Both the position numbers and the translations under genes were made by a program. Of a DNA stretch of 64,000 bases, positions 12,545 through 24,079 are shown piece after piece. The DNA is from Cephalopachus bancanus (lineage: Eukaryota > Chordata > Mammalia > Primates > Tarsiidae), in assembly GCA_027257055.1 (NCBI GenBank), contig JAPVLO010000232.1, forward strand, positions 5,208,001 to 5,272,000, in the 5' to 3' direction. The notes under the pieces were generated by a model. It was not told the DNA's origin. It did not search any database and saw only the letters and a program-made list of their open reading frames with translations. Positions within the stretch are counted from its first letter, which is position 1. Every line of letters starts with the position of its first letter.

Positions 12545-14293
12545 GACCTAATAGGTGAAAGATATGTGCACTGAAAACTGTAGAGTACTGATGAAATTAA
12601 AGAAGACAAAAGTAAATGGAAAGGTATCCTGTGTTCATGGACAACAAGAATTAATATTGTCAAAATGTTCGTTCATCCTACCCAAAGTGACATCAGATCT
12701 GATACAATTACCCATCAAAATTTAAACAGCATTTTCACAGAAATAGAAAAACAATCTTAAAATTCCTATGGAACCACAAAAAAATGCAAATAGCTAGGGC
12801 AATCTTGAGCAAGAAGAACAAATCTAGAGGCATCACACTTTCTGATTTCAAAATATATTATAAAGCTGCAGTAATCAAAACAGTATCATTCTGGAGAACA
12901 AACAGATACATAGACCAATGGAACAGAATAGAATGCCCAGAAATAAACCCAAACATATACAGTCCACTAATCTTTGACAAGGGTGCCAAGAATATACAAT
13001 GGGGAAAGGACAGTCTCTTCAACAAGTTGTGTTGGAAAAACTAGACATACATGTGCAAAACAATGAAATTGGATCTTTATATTGCACCAAAAAAAAAAAT
13101 TCAAAATGGACTAAATATCTAAATATAAGACTGGAAACTATAAAACTCCTAGAAGTAACATAGGGGGAAATTTCCATGGCATTGATCTTGGCATGATTTC
13201 ATGGATATAACACCAAAAGCACAGGCAACAAATCAAAAATAAACAAGTAGAACTACATCAAACTAAAAACCTTTTGTACAACAAAGAAATCTCCAAAATA
13301 TATAAGGAACTCCTACAACTTAATAGCAAAAACTCAATAACTTGACTTTAAAAAGGGCTAAATACTTGAATAGACACTTCTCCAAAGAATACATACAAGA
13401 ATAAGTATATGAAAAGGTGCTCAATGTCACTAATCATCAAGGGAAATGCACATTGAAACCACAATGAGATATTACCTCATACCTGTCAGATCAAAAAGTC
13501 AAAAAATAATGAGTGTTGGCATGGGTGTGGAGAAAATGGAATCCTTATACATTGTTGGTAAGAATGTAAATTGGCACAGCCAATATAGAAAACAATATGG
13601 AGTTTCCTCAAAAAATAAAAAAGTATGAACTATCAAATGATCCAGGAATCCCCCTTCCAGTATTTTTCCAAAAGAATTGAAACCCAGATCCTTAAGAGAT
13701 GTTAGCACTCCCATGTTTATTGTAGCACTGTTTACAATAGCCAAATATGGAAACAACCTAAGCATCTGTCAATGGTGGATGAGTGAATTTTAAAAAGTTA
13801 TGTAAATAGAGTATCATTCAGCCTTAAAAGAGAAGAAAATCCTGATATTTGTGACAGCATGGGGAGAAGACATTATGCTAAGGGAAATAGCCAGACACAG
13901 AAAGACAAATACTGCATAATCTCACTTTCATGTGGAATCTAAAAGAGTCAACCTAATAGCAAATAGAAAAGTCATTACCAAGGTCAGGGAGATATGTTAG
14001 ACAAAGGCTATAAACTAGGAAGTTCTGGAGACCCGACATATAACACAGGGAGTATAGTGAATAATAGTGTATTGTATACTTGAAGTTTGCCAAGAGAGTA
14101 GATCCTAAGTATTCTCACCACATAAAGATAAAAAGGTGGCAACTTTGTGCAGCAATAGATGTGTTAATTAGCTTAATTGTGGTAATCATTTCAAAATGTA
14201 TTCTTATATCAAAACATCATGCACACCTTAAATATATACAATTTTTATTTGTTGTTTTATACCTTAATAAAACTGGATGGGGAAAAAAAAAAA
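12545..14293 (+). mobile_element. 5'-truncated L1 (ORF2 3' end plus 3' UTR)
   Basis: Sense L1. ORF2 codons at 12784-13044 include [14 protein letters not shown] and [20 protein letters not shown]; the rest is interrupted by stops. The 3' UTR ends with an A-tail at 14281-14294. Older subfamily than the lineage-type elements. Confidence 0.85.
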
Positions 14294-14925
14294 AGCAGAA
14301 TTTGACTCTTATGAGACTGGTTTAGACATCTGCCAGCCTCTGAATCATGAGTCATGACTAATGGGACAAATTATGCTATTGGCTTTGGCCTGGGTTGTTT
14401 GAAGAACCTCTGTGAAATCAGAAAATCGCCCAGACTTCATGAACTGTAGAATTTGTTATATTTTAACAAAATTAGAGACCTATGCCAGAAGAAGAGGGAA
14501 TGGGTTCTCAGAACATGAACAAGAAATTTGGATAAAGTCCAAATTTTTTAAAAATGTAAACAATCACATATCACAAGAATACATGTTTTGTTTCCTCTCC
14601 GTCCTCTCCTATGCTGACACTGAACTTTCTCCCTTTCTTTCCATTTTCCAGTCTTTTTCTCTTGCCTCTCCCCATCCATAATACTTTGAAAGATAATATT
14701 TATTTAAATATTCTAATGGATTTATTAAAATATCATGCAAATCTTTATTTCACAAACACTTTTCTTTTCCAGTTATATACATCAGCACCCTCATGGATAA
14801 ATATTCATACCCATGTCTACAATTCAGGCAGCTTTACACATACCTACATACATACATATATCCCCTTTGGAGTAAAAAATAACAAGAAAAAAGTACAAAT
14901 CTGTATTTTGTGTGCTTATTTTCAG
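14294..14925. other. Intron sequence before exon 2
   Basis: AT-rich, no repeat recognised. It supplies the acceptor 'tgtgcttattttcag' at 14911-14925. Confidence 0.4.
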
Positions 14926-14977
14926 GAACCAAATGAATCTCTACAGTGGTCAGATGTTGATAATGTGCACATTTTGG
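14926..14977 (+). CDS. Internal coding exon 2 of unassigned split gene
   Basis: Follows a clear pyrimidine tract and CAG acceptor, and ends G|GTATAG at 14977/14978. The 52 nt are open in phase 0 and give EPNESLQWSDVDNVHIL plus one base. That base joins the first two bases of the exon at 17431 to make an Asp codon, so the intron after it is phase 1. The peptide is acidic and has no known domain. The motif (E/G)PNES recurs in exon 5. The donor GTATAGG is weaker than consensus. Support comes mainly from exact phase compatibility on both sides. Confidence 0.72.
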
Positions 14978-15074
14978 GTATAGGCATTCAAGATATTCTT
15001 CTAGCGTTATAAAAATGTTAATTTTGTTAAAGAATAATAAACAGATTGAACATGATACCAATTAAATTTTAACT

Positions 15075-15996
15075 TTTTAAAGCTAATCTTTTTATTTTGA
15101 TTCACTTGCAGTTATAAGAAATAATTCAGAAAGATACCATGGACTCTATTTTCTGTTTTCCCTAATGGTAACATCTTGCAAAACTATAGCACAATATTAC
15201 AGTGAGGATATTGATATTTATGCAGTCAAAATGCTGAATACTTCCATGACCATAAGGATCTCTCATGTTGCCCTCTTAAAGTCACACCCACTCCTTTCTG
15301 CCCCCTACTTACCCCCTGACAACTATAAATCATTGTTCCCCATTTCTATAAATTTATCACTTCATGAATATCATCTAAATGAAACCACACATTATGTAAT
15401 TTTTTAGAATTGGCTTTTTTCACTCAGGATAATTCTCAGAATGCCTATCCGAGTGAATGCATCCATCTATAGTTTCTTCCTTTTAATTGCTGTGTTGTAT
15501 TCTATGACCCAGATTTCCCACCACTGGTGTAACCATTCACCTGCTGAAGGATATGTGGGCTGTTTTCAGTTTTGGGTCATTATAAACATTTATAATGTTT
15601 ATGTGAACATTATAGGGTTTATGTGAACATAAGTCTTCATTTCCCTGGGATAAAAACCCAGGAGTGCAATTGCTGGGTGGTATGGCAGTTGCATGTTTAA
15701 TTATTTAGCAAAGTACCAAACTGTTTTCCAAAGTAGAGGCATAATTTTCCATTTGTGAGAGCAGTGTATGATGACCCAGGTGCTGGGTGTCCTCACCAAG
15801 GTCAGGCATTGTCCCAGTTTTCTACTTGAGCCAGTCTGATAGGTGTATTGTAATATGTCGCTGCTCCTTAGTAAGACGTGCCTCTCATCTGTCAAGGATC
15901 TTTTGTGTTTTTATAAACAGTATATAATATGAACAAAATTTTAATTTGCATTTCCCTGACAGCTAATGATGCTGAAATCTTTTCACATGACTATTT
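15075..15996 (-). mobile_element. L1M 3' fragment
   Basis: Antisense L1M 3' UTR and ORF2 end ('acttgcagttataagaaataattcagaaagata', 'tcatctaaatgaaaccacacattatgtaa', 'aattttaatttgcatttccctgacagctaatgatg'). It carries a foreign 81-bp segment at 15864-15944. Confidence 0.75.
15864..15944 (-). repeat. 81-bp inverted copy of 17630-17710
   Basis: The reverse complement matches 17630-17710 with about 5 mismatches. It sits between 'aatatgtcgctg' and 'ttaatttgcatttcc', which are adjacent in L1 sequence, so it is an insertion into the L1M copied from the nearby intron. Confidence 0.85.
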
Positions 15997-16453
15997 GCCT
16001 GGCCCCCTGCTTTGCCTTCTCCGACCTCTCCCTGGAAAAGGGGCTGAGGCACCCCCTTGCAGGCTCACGAGGATGGAAGTCGAGGCCTGGACTCCGCCTT
16101 TGGGTGGGTGTGGGGATCACAGATTTTCCTGTGGTATTGAGCTTGAGGAAAACAACTATTACCTGAACAGTTTAGATATTTCTAGGCTGCCCCTCTCCTA
16201 GTCTCCTTTAGCTAAAAGAATCAGGCTTTTGTAGAGACTTGTACAAATCGGCATTTGTTGGCATTTCTGGGTTGCCAGCTTCTCCAGCTTTATGGCTGGA
16301 ACATATGAAGCAGAGAGAAAACCCAGGGAACTCGCCTTATGTTGCTTCCTGGTCCCAAATTCTCTAGTCAGTCTGCCTTTTCCTTTCCACCTTTTAGAGC
16401 TTATTATGTAGCTTATTTTATTTTAGGTCAAAATCCCAGAGGGGCCTCCAAAA
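15997..16453 (-). mobile_element. ERV1-like internal leader fragment
   Basis: Read on the minus strand, the sequence directly after the LTR end is TTTTGGAGGCCCCTCTGGGAT-like, resembling the start of a gammaretroviral-type leader after the LTR. The remaining ~430 bp has no open reading frame of note. Old and degraded; family not assigned. Confidence 0.45.
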
Positions 16454-17036
16454 TGTTAGATCCAACCGATCTGGTATTGCATGAAAGATGCAGAGAATTG
16501 CACAGAAGTTAGATTGGAAAATATAGTTTATTTAGAAAGTAAATTAGAAATAGAGAGGAGATTCACCTCCCCAAGGTAGGGGAGGGGGCAAAAGCTTAGG
16601 GAAACATGTCCCGGCCATACCTCAGTGAAACATGTGGCCTGGCCAGAACTTAACAAAAATAATGGCAAATGGCTACTTGCGGTTGGATGCTTTTAAACCT
16701 TCCCTTTGAGGGGAGCAGGTCATTAAGGTGATTAGGTGGTCTTTTTTACATCATCACAAAGGAGACAGGTAAGCACAGGTACTGACATCAGGTGATGGCA
16801 TGTTGATAGGGTCTATGTCATGAAGGTCAGAAAGAACTGATTAGGTTAATGTGTTTACAAAGCAAGTTGGGGAAAGGGTTGTAAGACAGTTATCAATAGC
16901 TACCTCTGAGAAACCCTTCTGTCCTTGGTTAGTGATTAGAGGGTAAATTAAAGTGAACTGCTAGAAAAACATGACAACTAGGCAGTGCTTAAATGGCTGC
17001 TCATTGGCTATATTGACTCCATCTTATGTCCTTTCA
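16454..17036 (-). mobile_element. ERV1-like LTR
   Basis: On the minus strand this ~583-bp block starts TGAAAGG and ends TCTAACA, the usual TG...CA ends. An AATAAA lies about 80 bp before its 3' end (within 16524-16535). The leader-like segment follows it. No matching second LTR is seen in the window. Confidence 0.5.
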
Positions 17037-17044
17037 TTTTACAT

Positions 17045-17255
17045 TTTATTTTTATTTTTTTGAGCTGGAAGCCTCACGCTAACCTAGACTGGAGTACAGT
17101 AGTACAATCATGGCTCACCACAGCCTTGACCTCCTGGACTCAGACAATCCTTCAGCATCCCGAGTAGCAGGGACCACAGTTGTGTGGCACCATGCCTGGC
17201 TTATTTTTATTTTTTGTAGAGACGAGGCCTTGCTGCTATGTAGGGTGGTCTCAGA
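17045..17255 (-). mobile_element. Truncated, diverged Alu
   Basis: Antisense Alu arm with 'tagactggagtacagtagtacaatcatgg', 'tgacctcctggactcagacaatcc' and 'ttttgtagagacgaggccttgctg'. The distal arm is missing and divergence is high. Confidence 0.75.
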
Positions 17256-17430
17256 TGTTTATTTTATATACCTACAGTATCCAGAGTGTTTGGGTGTAGT
17301 TGGAGGAATAGGGAAAGTACTTCTCCATCTTTTCAGAAGAATGAGTCTGAAAGTAGTTTCAAATCTGTATAGATATACATTCTTTGATATGTTGATTAAA
17401 CATCATTTTAAATATGGTTCTTTTACCTAG

Positions 17431-17513
17431 ATAAAAACCAAGAAAAAATATTTAATAACAAAGAAGGAAAGGAATTCTACTATAGAAGCTACCAAAATGC
17501 CAGAGAACAAGAG
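17431..17513 (+). CDS. Internal coding exon 3 of unassigned split gene
   Basis: Acceptor 'ttcttttacctag' at 17418-17430 and donor GAG|GTAAAT at 17513/17514. The first two bases complete the Asp codon begun in exon 2. The next 27 codons are open and read from KNQEKIFNNKEGKE to NAREQE. The peptide is rich in Lys, Glu and Asn with a Tyr cluster (FYYRSY). It ends in phase 0 and continues into LYDRGHLLQRQ of exon 4. Another frame is also open across the exon, but it meets a stop in exon 4, so the phase-1 frame is preferred. No domain recognised. Confidence 0.75.
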
Positions 17514-17629
17514 GTAAATCTTTATTAATCTGACTATTAAAAGTTTTTGAAAAACATGAATGCAAGGTAATGGCAAGCTATTTATTTTATACTTCTTTTA
17601 CCCTAATTTTTCCCGGGAAAAGTCAATGA

Positions 17630-17710
17630 TTAAAATTTTGTTCATATTATTTACTGTTTATAAAAACACAAAAGATCCTTGACAGATGAGAGGTGGGTCT
17701 TATTAAGGAG
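17630..17710 (+). repeat. Source-like partner of the 81-bp inverted repeat
   Basis: About 94% identical to the reverse complement of 15864-15944. Here it lies in otherwise unremarkable intron 117 bp after exon 3, so this is probably the donor copy. Confidence 0.8.
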
Positions 17711-19435
17711 TTATACTTAAATTTCATTTATATATACCTTAGTCTATAAAACATCTGAGGAAGCTTTACAAAGATGCATTCAGGCTAGCAAGAAGAAATA
17801 AAACTAAGAAAAATTAAATGGGACTATAAAGGTATGAAAATACATAGTGCTGAGAGATCAGCTTCTACCATGAAAGCACGAAGATCTCTGCAAACCCATT
17901 CACCAGCAAAATTGATTAAAATTACTCTTTTAAAAAAACACAACCATTTAAAGTTTTTGAAATGGTCCTAAAAGGGCATACAGCAAACAACAACAAAAAT
18001 CTCTTCAAGAAAATCTACTAAATTCACCGAAAACAGTGAGAGCCTGTGGTGTTTCAATCAAGACGCTCCTTGCCTCTCCATCTCCCAGCTCAGTAAGCCA
18101 AAAATTCCAGACTTGTGCAGCCAAGAAAATGGAGCTCCCTCTTCCCACAGATACCAGAGGACTATCTTCCCTGGAGGGATAAGACAGCAGTATTTCTTAT
18201 CTTGCCTCCAGCTACCTGTTGCTGAAGCTAAATTTTAGGTGAGTGCAGACAAGAGGCGGGGGATTCCCTCTCCCCAGACGCCATTCACAGGCTGGAGGCT
18301 CTATCTCAGAGAATCCTTGGGCCTGGATTGCCCTTGGCATGGCTTGTAAAATGGCAATTTACATGGAGAGTAGTGTGAGAGGACCTAAGGCTTATCCTCT
18401 CCCTCCACCTGCAGCTCAGCTCCCAAAGCAGAGGCATCACTCAAAGAGAAGAGCTCCGTTATTCCACCCCCTGCTAGAACCAGGGCTTGGCCTTGAGGGA
18501 GAGCCAGGCTAGAAAACAGATAGCTCCTTGTCTCTTCCCAAAATAACTAACTTCTTTTGAACAAAGCATGGAGAAGGTCAAGCTAAAGGACATTCTCCAA
18601 ACCAGTGCAAGTATAATTTTTTTTAAAAAGGAGGGTGAGATTGGTAGACTCATCGTGGTATAGGTTAAACTGCATACTGGCTAGTTTACTGAAGTTAAGT
18701 GGAGAAAGAGACAGCTAGGAAGAGCCCTCCCAGCGTCAGAACAGATCTTAAACGCTGACCTCCATCCTTTTAAAGGAGCCTTAATTTGATTGGATTCATC
18801 CCAAGAGCAAGTGAGATGCCCCAGAGCATTGCTGAAGACAATAGAGCAATCATCCAGAAAAAAGTGGAATTTACCAGCTGGGTATGGTCAGAGAAAGAGA
18901 CATTCAAAAAGAGTCCTGCCTAAAACACTGTCTCCTCAGGGTGACTATGGACATACTCAAGTCGGGATGAGGACTAACATTAGAAGTTTAGCACTACAAG
19001 AGGGAAATGGATGTTACTAAAATACTCCAACCAGTCACTAAACAAGCAAATAACAATAACAATCTGGAAGAGGTGGAGGGAGGAAGACCAGTACCCAGAG
19101 TTCAATAGAATTGTCTAGTTAGGAAAGGAACCTGACAAACACAAATGAAGTTTGTCATTTAAAATACTATTCCTAGTTGACGAGATTCAAACATTTCATC
19201 CAATCAACCCGTGAACATTTGTCAGCTGCAGAGTCTCAGAAGTTGTTTAAGACCTGATTAGAAGATTTATACTCAAAGAAAAATGTCAGAAGCTGTTTTA
19301 AAATATCTCCTAAATAACAATGATCAAAGCACTAGTGGGAAATGTAAAGAGCAGAAGAAAGTCTGTGGGTAGTATTGCGCATCAGATACACTGTCATCTA
19401 CCACATGTGGATTGAGCTAAAAGAATGTAATTTCC
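17711..19435. other. Unassigned block, possibly degraded retroelement 5' region
   Basis: 18050-18540 is less AT-rich than its surroundings and contains a short open frame (18243-18512) without splice or coding support. The style (purine-rich, 'ctgagagatcagcttctaccatgaaag', 'gaagacaatagagcaatcatccag') suggests an old L1/HAL1-type 5' region, but I cannot confirm it. Confidence 0.3.
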
Positions 19436-19900
19436 CACAAACTTTTGAAATTAATTTCCTCTCATCTTCAATTAATTCTTTTCTCAACTTTTTAATTCAA
19501 AGTAATTATAGATTCACAGGAAGTTGTTAAAAATATGTGCAAAAGATTCCATGCACTCTTCACTCCTCCTCCCCCAATGTTTGCATCTGGCATAAGTGTA
19601 TATCAAATGTATATCGACACCATGAGATTGGCATTGTTACGATCCACAGAGCTTATTCAGATTACCAGGTGCATGCACTCATTTGTGCGTGTCTATGTCC
19701 ATAAAACTATGTAATTTAACCTGTGTCTCTCATGTGACCGTCAGCCGCAATTGCGACACAGTCATCTTATCACCTCAAGGTCCTCTCATGCTACCTTCTT
19801 ACAGCCATCCTGTTGCCTCCCCACAAACTCTAGCCCTGGAAACCCCAATCTGTTCTCATTCTAAAATTACATTATTTCAAGAATAGTCTATGAATAGGAA
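19436..19900 (-). mobile_element. L1M 3' fragment
   Basis: Antisense L1M-type sequence ('agtaattatagattcacaggaagttgtt', 'ccaatgtttgcatctggcataagtg', 'gagattggcattgttacgatcc'). Diverged. Confidence 0.5.
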
Positions 19901-20789
19901 TTAAAAAATTTTTTTCTGGTAAAGAAGCTTACTAATTGATCTCCCTGTGTTAAGTAATTTGCAGGACCCAATAACCCAAGTAGATTTTGTTTGGAGATTT
20001 TTTTATATTTATGTATTGCAAGACATATATTTATTTAGTTCTCATGAATATATTCACATAGTGGTTTTTCATACCTATCCAAGCTATATTCAATGTAAAA
20101 TATAAATTTATTATATTAAATGCTCATGTATTTGCATCTTTCTTGATTAGAGCTTTAAAAATTGTTCTGAAATCATCATCTCTATTTGATGTTGGATATT
20201 TTCAAATGGAAAATAATCATCATTTGGTCAAATGTTTTGAAAAAGTTGCGTACATCCTAATTGTGCCCATAAGCTAATAAGAGTTCTTAGTCACAGATTT
20301 TGAAATTTTTTTTCTTATTATCTTTGACAAAAAGAGTGAACAGTTTCATTTTAACTGAGGTAAATGGTTGAGGACAACTTAAATTCATGCTCTTAAACTA
20401 TTATCTTAATTGTTTACTTGTAAGACATCAATACATTCCTAAAAATTGGTAAATTATTTTTTTAAATTTTAATTAGCTTTATTTTCCCACAAAGACATTC
20501 TCACTCATTGATTTTGAAGACTTTCAGCAAAACAATTATATATTACTGTTGTTAGAAATTGTATATCATGTTCATAAGATCACTGACCTAGTGATATTTT
20601 TCTGTGGGATAAATATAATAGTTTATTGTGCTTTACAACATCATTTCACTCAAGAGATGAGGACTAAAAATGATACCAAAGACTAAAAACGATACCAACA
20701 GATCAAGTCTTATTAAGTGAATTTTCTTCAGCCTGATTTCACCCTTTGTTTTGCCAAATTCTAATGATTACATCATATCACTATTTTTA
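19901..20789. other. AT-rich intron, nothing recognised
   Basis: No open frame with splice borders and no named repeat. Confidence 0.4.
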
Positions 20790-20805
20790 GCTTTGTGTAA
20801 TTTTT

Positions 20806-21088
20806 TTTTTTTTTTGAGTTGGAGTCTCACTCGGTCACCCAGACGAGTGCAGTGGCCGCTCCCGGCCACCACAGCCTCGACCTGCTGGTCTCCGGCGATC
20901 CTTCCGCCTCAGCCTTCCGAGTAGCCGGAATTACAGGCAGGCGCTACCACACCCGGCTGATTTTTTGATTTATTGTAGAGATGAGGTCTCGCTGCCCAGG
21001 CGGGTCTCGAACCTGCGGGCTCAGGCAATCCACTCACCTCAGCCTCCCAAAGGCATGGGATTACAGGCTGAGCCACTGAGCCCGGCTT
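20806..21088 (-). mobile_element. Young dimeric Alu (lineage type)
   Basis: CpG-rich antisense Alu ('gagttggagtctcactcggtcaccc', 'gggtctcgaacctgcgggctc'). It is flanked by a perfect 16-bp duplication gctttgtgtaattttt at 20790-20805 and 21089-21104, indicating a recent insertion. Confidence 0.95.
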
Positions 21089-21104
21089 GCTTTGTGTAAT
21101 TTTT

Positions 21105-22012
21105 ATCTAAAATGTTTCTCTCTCTCTCTCCCTTTAATAATCACATTTTTATACATTTTACTCCCATTTTCATACTGATTATGTCGGGTTTTTTGCTGAC
21201 AATTATATCTACAAAGAAGTAGATTTTAGCTTTTTACTCTATTTCATGGTCTACTTTTTTTTAATCTGGGTGCACATAGTCGTGGTCTACTTTTATGATG
21301 AGTTGATATGCATTATACATTGACAAAAATGTTTTCAAATCTTTTTTTTTTTTTTGCCTTCCTGAGATCCTTTAAAACATACACTACAGATACAGAAACA
21401 AAAATTTCAATGTATTTTAAGTGTTTTCATGGTAACAATGATTTGTAGACTAATCAAGATTGCCAGCTACACTTTTACAGTGTTTTGTATGTCTTTTAGT
21501 CAGCTGGATCATGTTCAAGGTAGAAAGTGGTATTGTATACTTATGTCCTCACTCTGGACCTCTTGGAAGCTTCAAGAAAATATTTTTCATCTTTTATATA
21601 TAGGCACAGTTTTGTGATCTGTTTATATCTTTTCATGTGATTGTATATATTTACACCCATTTTGCACTCTTATCTTTCTATATTTTTTCTTAAAAATTTA
21701 AATAGGAGAGATTATAAGCATATTATTTTTTTGTCTCTTTCTCATCATACATAAATTCTATGTGATATGGAAAACTTTTAAATCTCCATTAGTGCCAAAA
21801 TATAATATCAGTATTTTCTTCTACTCATTGATGCAGGAGAAAAGTAGTTCTAAAAGATGTGAGAAGGGTCTAATTTATGAGATATTTTGGTCATTCTAAG
21901 CCTATAATGAGGAAATGAGAAAATCCACCATATCATAAATTATGTAGGAAATATACCTATTTTTATGTTGATAACATAGTATTGTTTTCTTTCTAATTTT
22001 GTGCTCCACCAG
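21105..22012. other. AT-rich intron before exon 4
   Basis: No repeat recognised. A candidate branch site TTCTAAT lies at about 21991-21997, ahead of the acceptor 'gtgctccaccag'. Confidence 0.4.
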
Positions 22013-22070
22013 CTTTATGATAGAGGACATTTACTGCAAAGACAAAAAGAATCAATTTCTCATGTGAAAG
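22013..22070 (+). CDS. Internal coding exon 4 of unassigned split gene
   Basis: Acceptor 'tttgtgctccaccag' ends at 22012 and donor AAAG|GTAATG follows 22070. The 58 nt are open from the first base: LYDRGHLLQRQKESISHVK plus a G. The final G joins AC of exon 5 to make an Asp codon, so the downstream intron is phase 1. The peptide is basic and polar, Gln/Arg-rich in the middle. Both neighbouring exons match its phases. The alternative frame stops near the end of the exon (TGA). Confidence 0.75.
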
Positions 22071-22094
22071 GTAATGTTCTGCTTCTACTTTCTC

Positions 22095-22260
22095 ATAAAC
22101 AATTAATTCATTTACTCAACAAGCAATAATTTTTGTGCCTGCTTTGAGATTGTCTCTATGCTTGGTGGTAGAGGATATTAAAAAGCATTTGATACCATTT
22201 CTTCCCTGCAGGAGCCTGTCCTTTAATCAGGAGAAGAAAAACAAACAAGCCAAGCACAGT
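22095..22260 (+). repeat. Ancient repeat, same family as 836-1080
   Basis: Diverged 'catttactcaacaagcaataa..tgtgcctgctttgaga..gtctatgcttggtgg ... caggagcctgtcc' pattern. Low confidence. Confidence 0.3.
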
Positions 22261-22559
22261 ATTACAGGTGCAATGCCAAGTAGCCTATTCAGGTTTCCCA
22301 GAGAACACAGAGAAAAGAGCGGTCAATTACATTGGAAGGTAGAGAGTTCCATGTGTTTAAGGGATATGCCTAAGATTCTGAAAGATTTCCCCAAAACAGA
22401 GAATAGAGACCTTATGTTTTAAAAACCATCTTGTTCCTCTCATTGCATAATTTAATTGAGGATAAACCCAGGAGAAAAATTAATTTACATGTTCACTGGT
22501 TTCTACTGAAACCTGTTAAGTCTAATGTGAATCTTTAACTGATTCTAACATCTATGGTA

Positions 22560-22648
22560 TTTGTTTCCCAGATTGGAGGGCAGTGGCATGATCACGGCTC
22601 ATCACAGTCTTGGACTCCTGGGCTCAAGCAGTCCTCCCTCTTCAGACG

Positions 22649-22651
<3 letters not shown>
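22560..22651 (-). mobile_element. Alu fragment (one arm)
   Basis: Antisense Alu text ('ttcccagattggagggcagtggcatgatcacgg', 'gggctcaagcagtcctccctc') ending abruptly in a CA microsatellite. Confidence 0.75.

Positions 22652-22700
<49 letters not shown>
22652..22700. repeat. (CA)n microsatellite
   Basis: Uninterrupted CA dinucleotide repeat, about 24 units, directly after the Alu fragment. Confidence 0.97.
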
Positions 22701-22703
<3 letters not shown>

Positions 22704-23049
22704 TTTTTCCATTTAATTTAGGATATAGCAAATGATTAAAAATCGAAATGGAGATAGGAATCACACCTAGGAAAAGGGAGAATTCTACCATAATTCATAG
22801 ATAATTCACCTGAAATTTAAATTAACTACTCTTAATTAACTACTTGTCAATGATAGTGAACAGTCAAACAATTCAGCTGCTTTTTATATAACTTTAATAG
22901 GAGAGGGCACCCCAAAACACTGGAAGTATTTTCTGGAGGACAGGCCCCTTGTAATACAGGTTTCCCACATGAGGTAAGTGTTCTAGGAACCTGCCAGCAT
23001 CAGTGTACTAGCTAGCGTTGTTGTGAGAGGCTGTGTTCAGCTTCAGTGA
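22701..23049. other. Unassigned intron sequence
   Basis: No gene or clear repeat seen. Confidence 0.35.
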
Positions 23050-23395
23050 CATTTTTTTGGAGAGTCTTTCAATGCATTTGCCCATTTCATGATGGTTGAC
23101 TTACGAGTCAAGCATACATTGCCCATACCATGCTGAGTGTTCAGCAGTTTTATTCACCCAATCTCACTCCAATTGACTTTTTTTGTTTACCCGGATGAAA
23201 AAAGTCCTCAAAGGGAAACATTTTCCCAATGTGGAAGAGGTGAAACAAAAAATGGCAGAAGCACCAAAGGGCATCAAAATTGACAAGTTCAAAGACTGTT
23301 TTGAGCAGTGGAAAAGCATCTCAATAGGTATATTGCATTAAATGGAGAGTACTATGAAGGTGACTGAAGTTTTAGACATGTAAGAATAAATACAC
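23050..23395 (+). pseudogene. Mariner transposase 3' relic
   Basis: Conceptual translation shows SPNLTPIDFF, then after a one-base loss in a T-run MKKVLKGKHF, EEVKQKM and FKDCFEQW, and in another frame IALNGEYYEGD before a stop at 23365-23367. This is the typical C-terminal third of a DD34D mariner transposase (the catalytic-region PxxxPxDFFLF block and the CFEQW helix). At least two frameshifts; the N-terminal part and both TIRs are not visible. DNA-transposon fossil, not functional. Confidence 0.8.
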
Positions 23396-23509
23396 AATTT
23401 TTAATAAATAAATTCTGGGGTTCCCCCCCCAGTATATCATTTTGTTAGAAAAATTAATGCAAAAATTGGAAGTAAAGATAAGGAAAAGAAAGTAAAAATT
23501 ACACTTTAG
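23396..23509. other. Unassigned intron sequence
   Basis: Short spacer with a run of C at 23422-23430. Confidence 0.3.
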
Positions 23510-23890
23510 AATATTTATTTTAGACCTTTCCCTGTGTCTATATACACACATTCCATGTTAATGAATCACATAATCTTCAGATTACTTTGCAACCTACCTT
23601 TTTATTTAAAATTACAGTATATTATAAGCCTCTTTACAGATAAATAAATGGCCAAATGGCAGCAAAGTATTCCATTCTATTAGTGAATCTTAATTTATTT
23701 AGCCACACCCATTGTTAAACTTTTGTTTTGCTTCCAGTTTTTTCCTACTGGAAAAAACAACAATGGAAACCTTAACACTCTCTATTTGTATGTGGTGTTA
23801 ATTATTTCTTTTTAATAAATTCCTAGAAAAGAAATTATTCGTCCAAGAAATATGAGCATTTTAAAATGCAACAAAAATTCACAGGATTTC
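23510..23890 (-). mobile_element. L1M 3' fragment
   Basis: Antisense L1M end: 'aaagtattccattctattagtgaatc', 'ttgcttccagttttttcctac', 'aataaattcctagaaaagaaatt'. Confidence 0.55.
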
Positions 23891-24079
23891 AATTAATCTT
23901 CAATTCACAAGATTTTAATTAATCTTCAATTAATGCTTCTATTAATTTCATTGAGCTGAACTACTGTTTATACTTTATTTACTAGCATTTTTCACTTTGA
24001 AAAAAGATGAGAAGTATCAACTATAAATGAGCCAATGAATTATTTTCATGCTACTATGACCTTTTACCATCTTCTCTAG

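Noticed and set aside
18243..18512. Possible exon in a less AT-rich block
   Set aside because: No acceptor/donor pair compatible with the phases of exons 3 and 4, which already join directly.
22652..22700. Possible CRISPR-like repetition
   Set aside because: Simple CA microsatellite; no spacer structure anywhere in the window.
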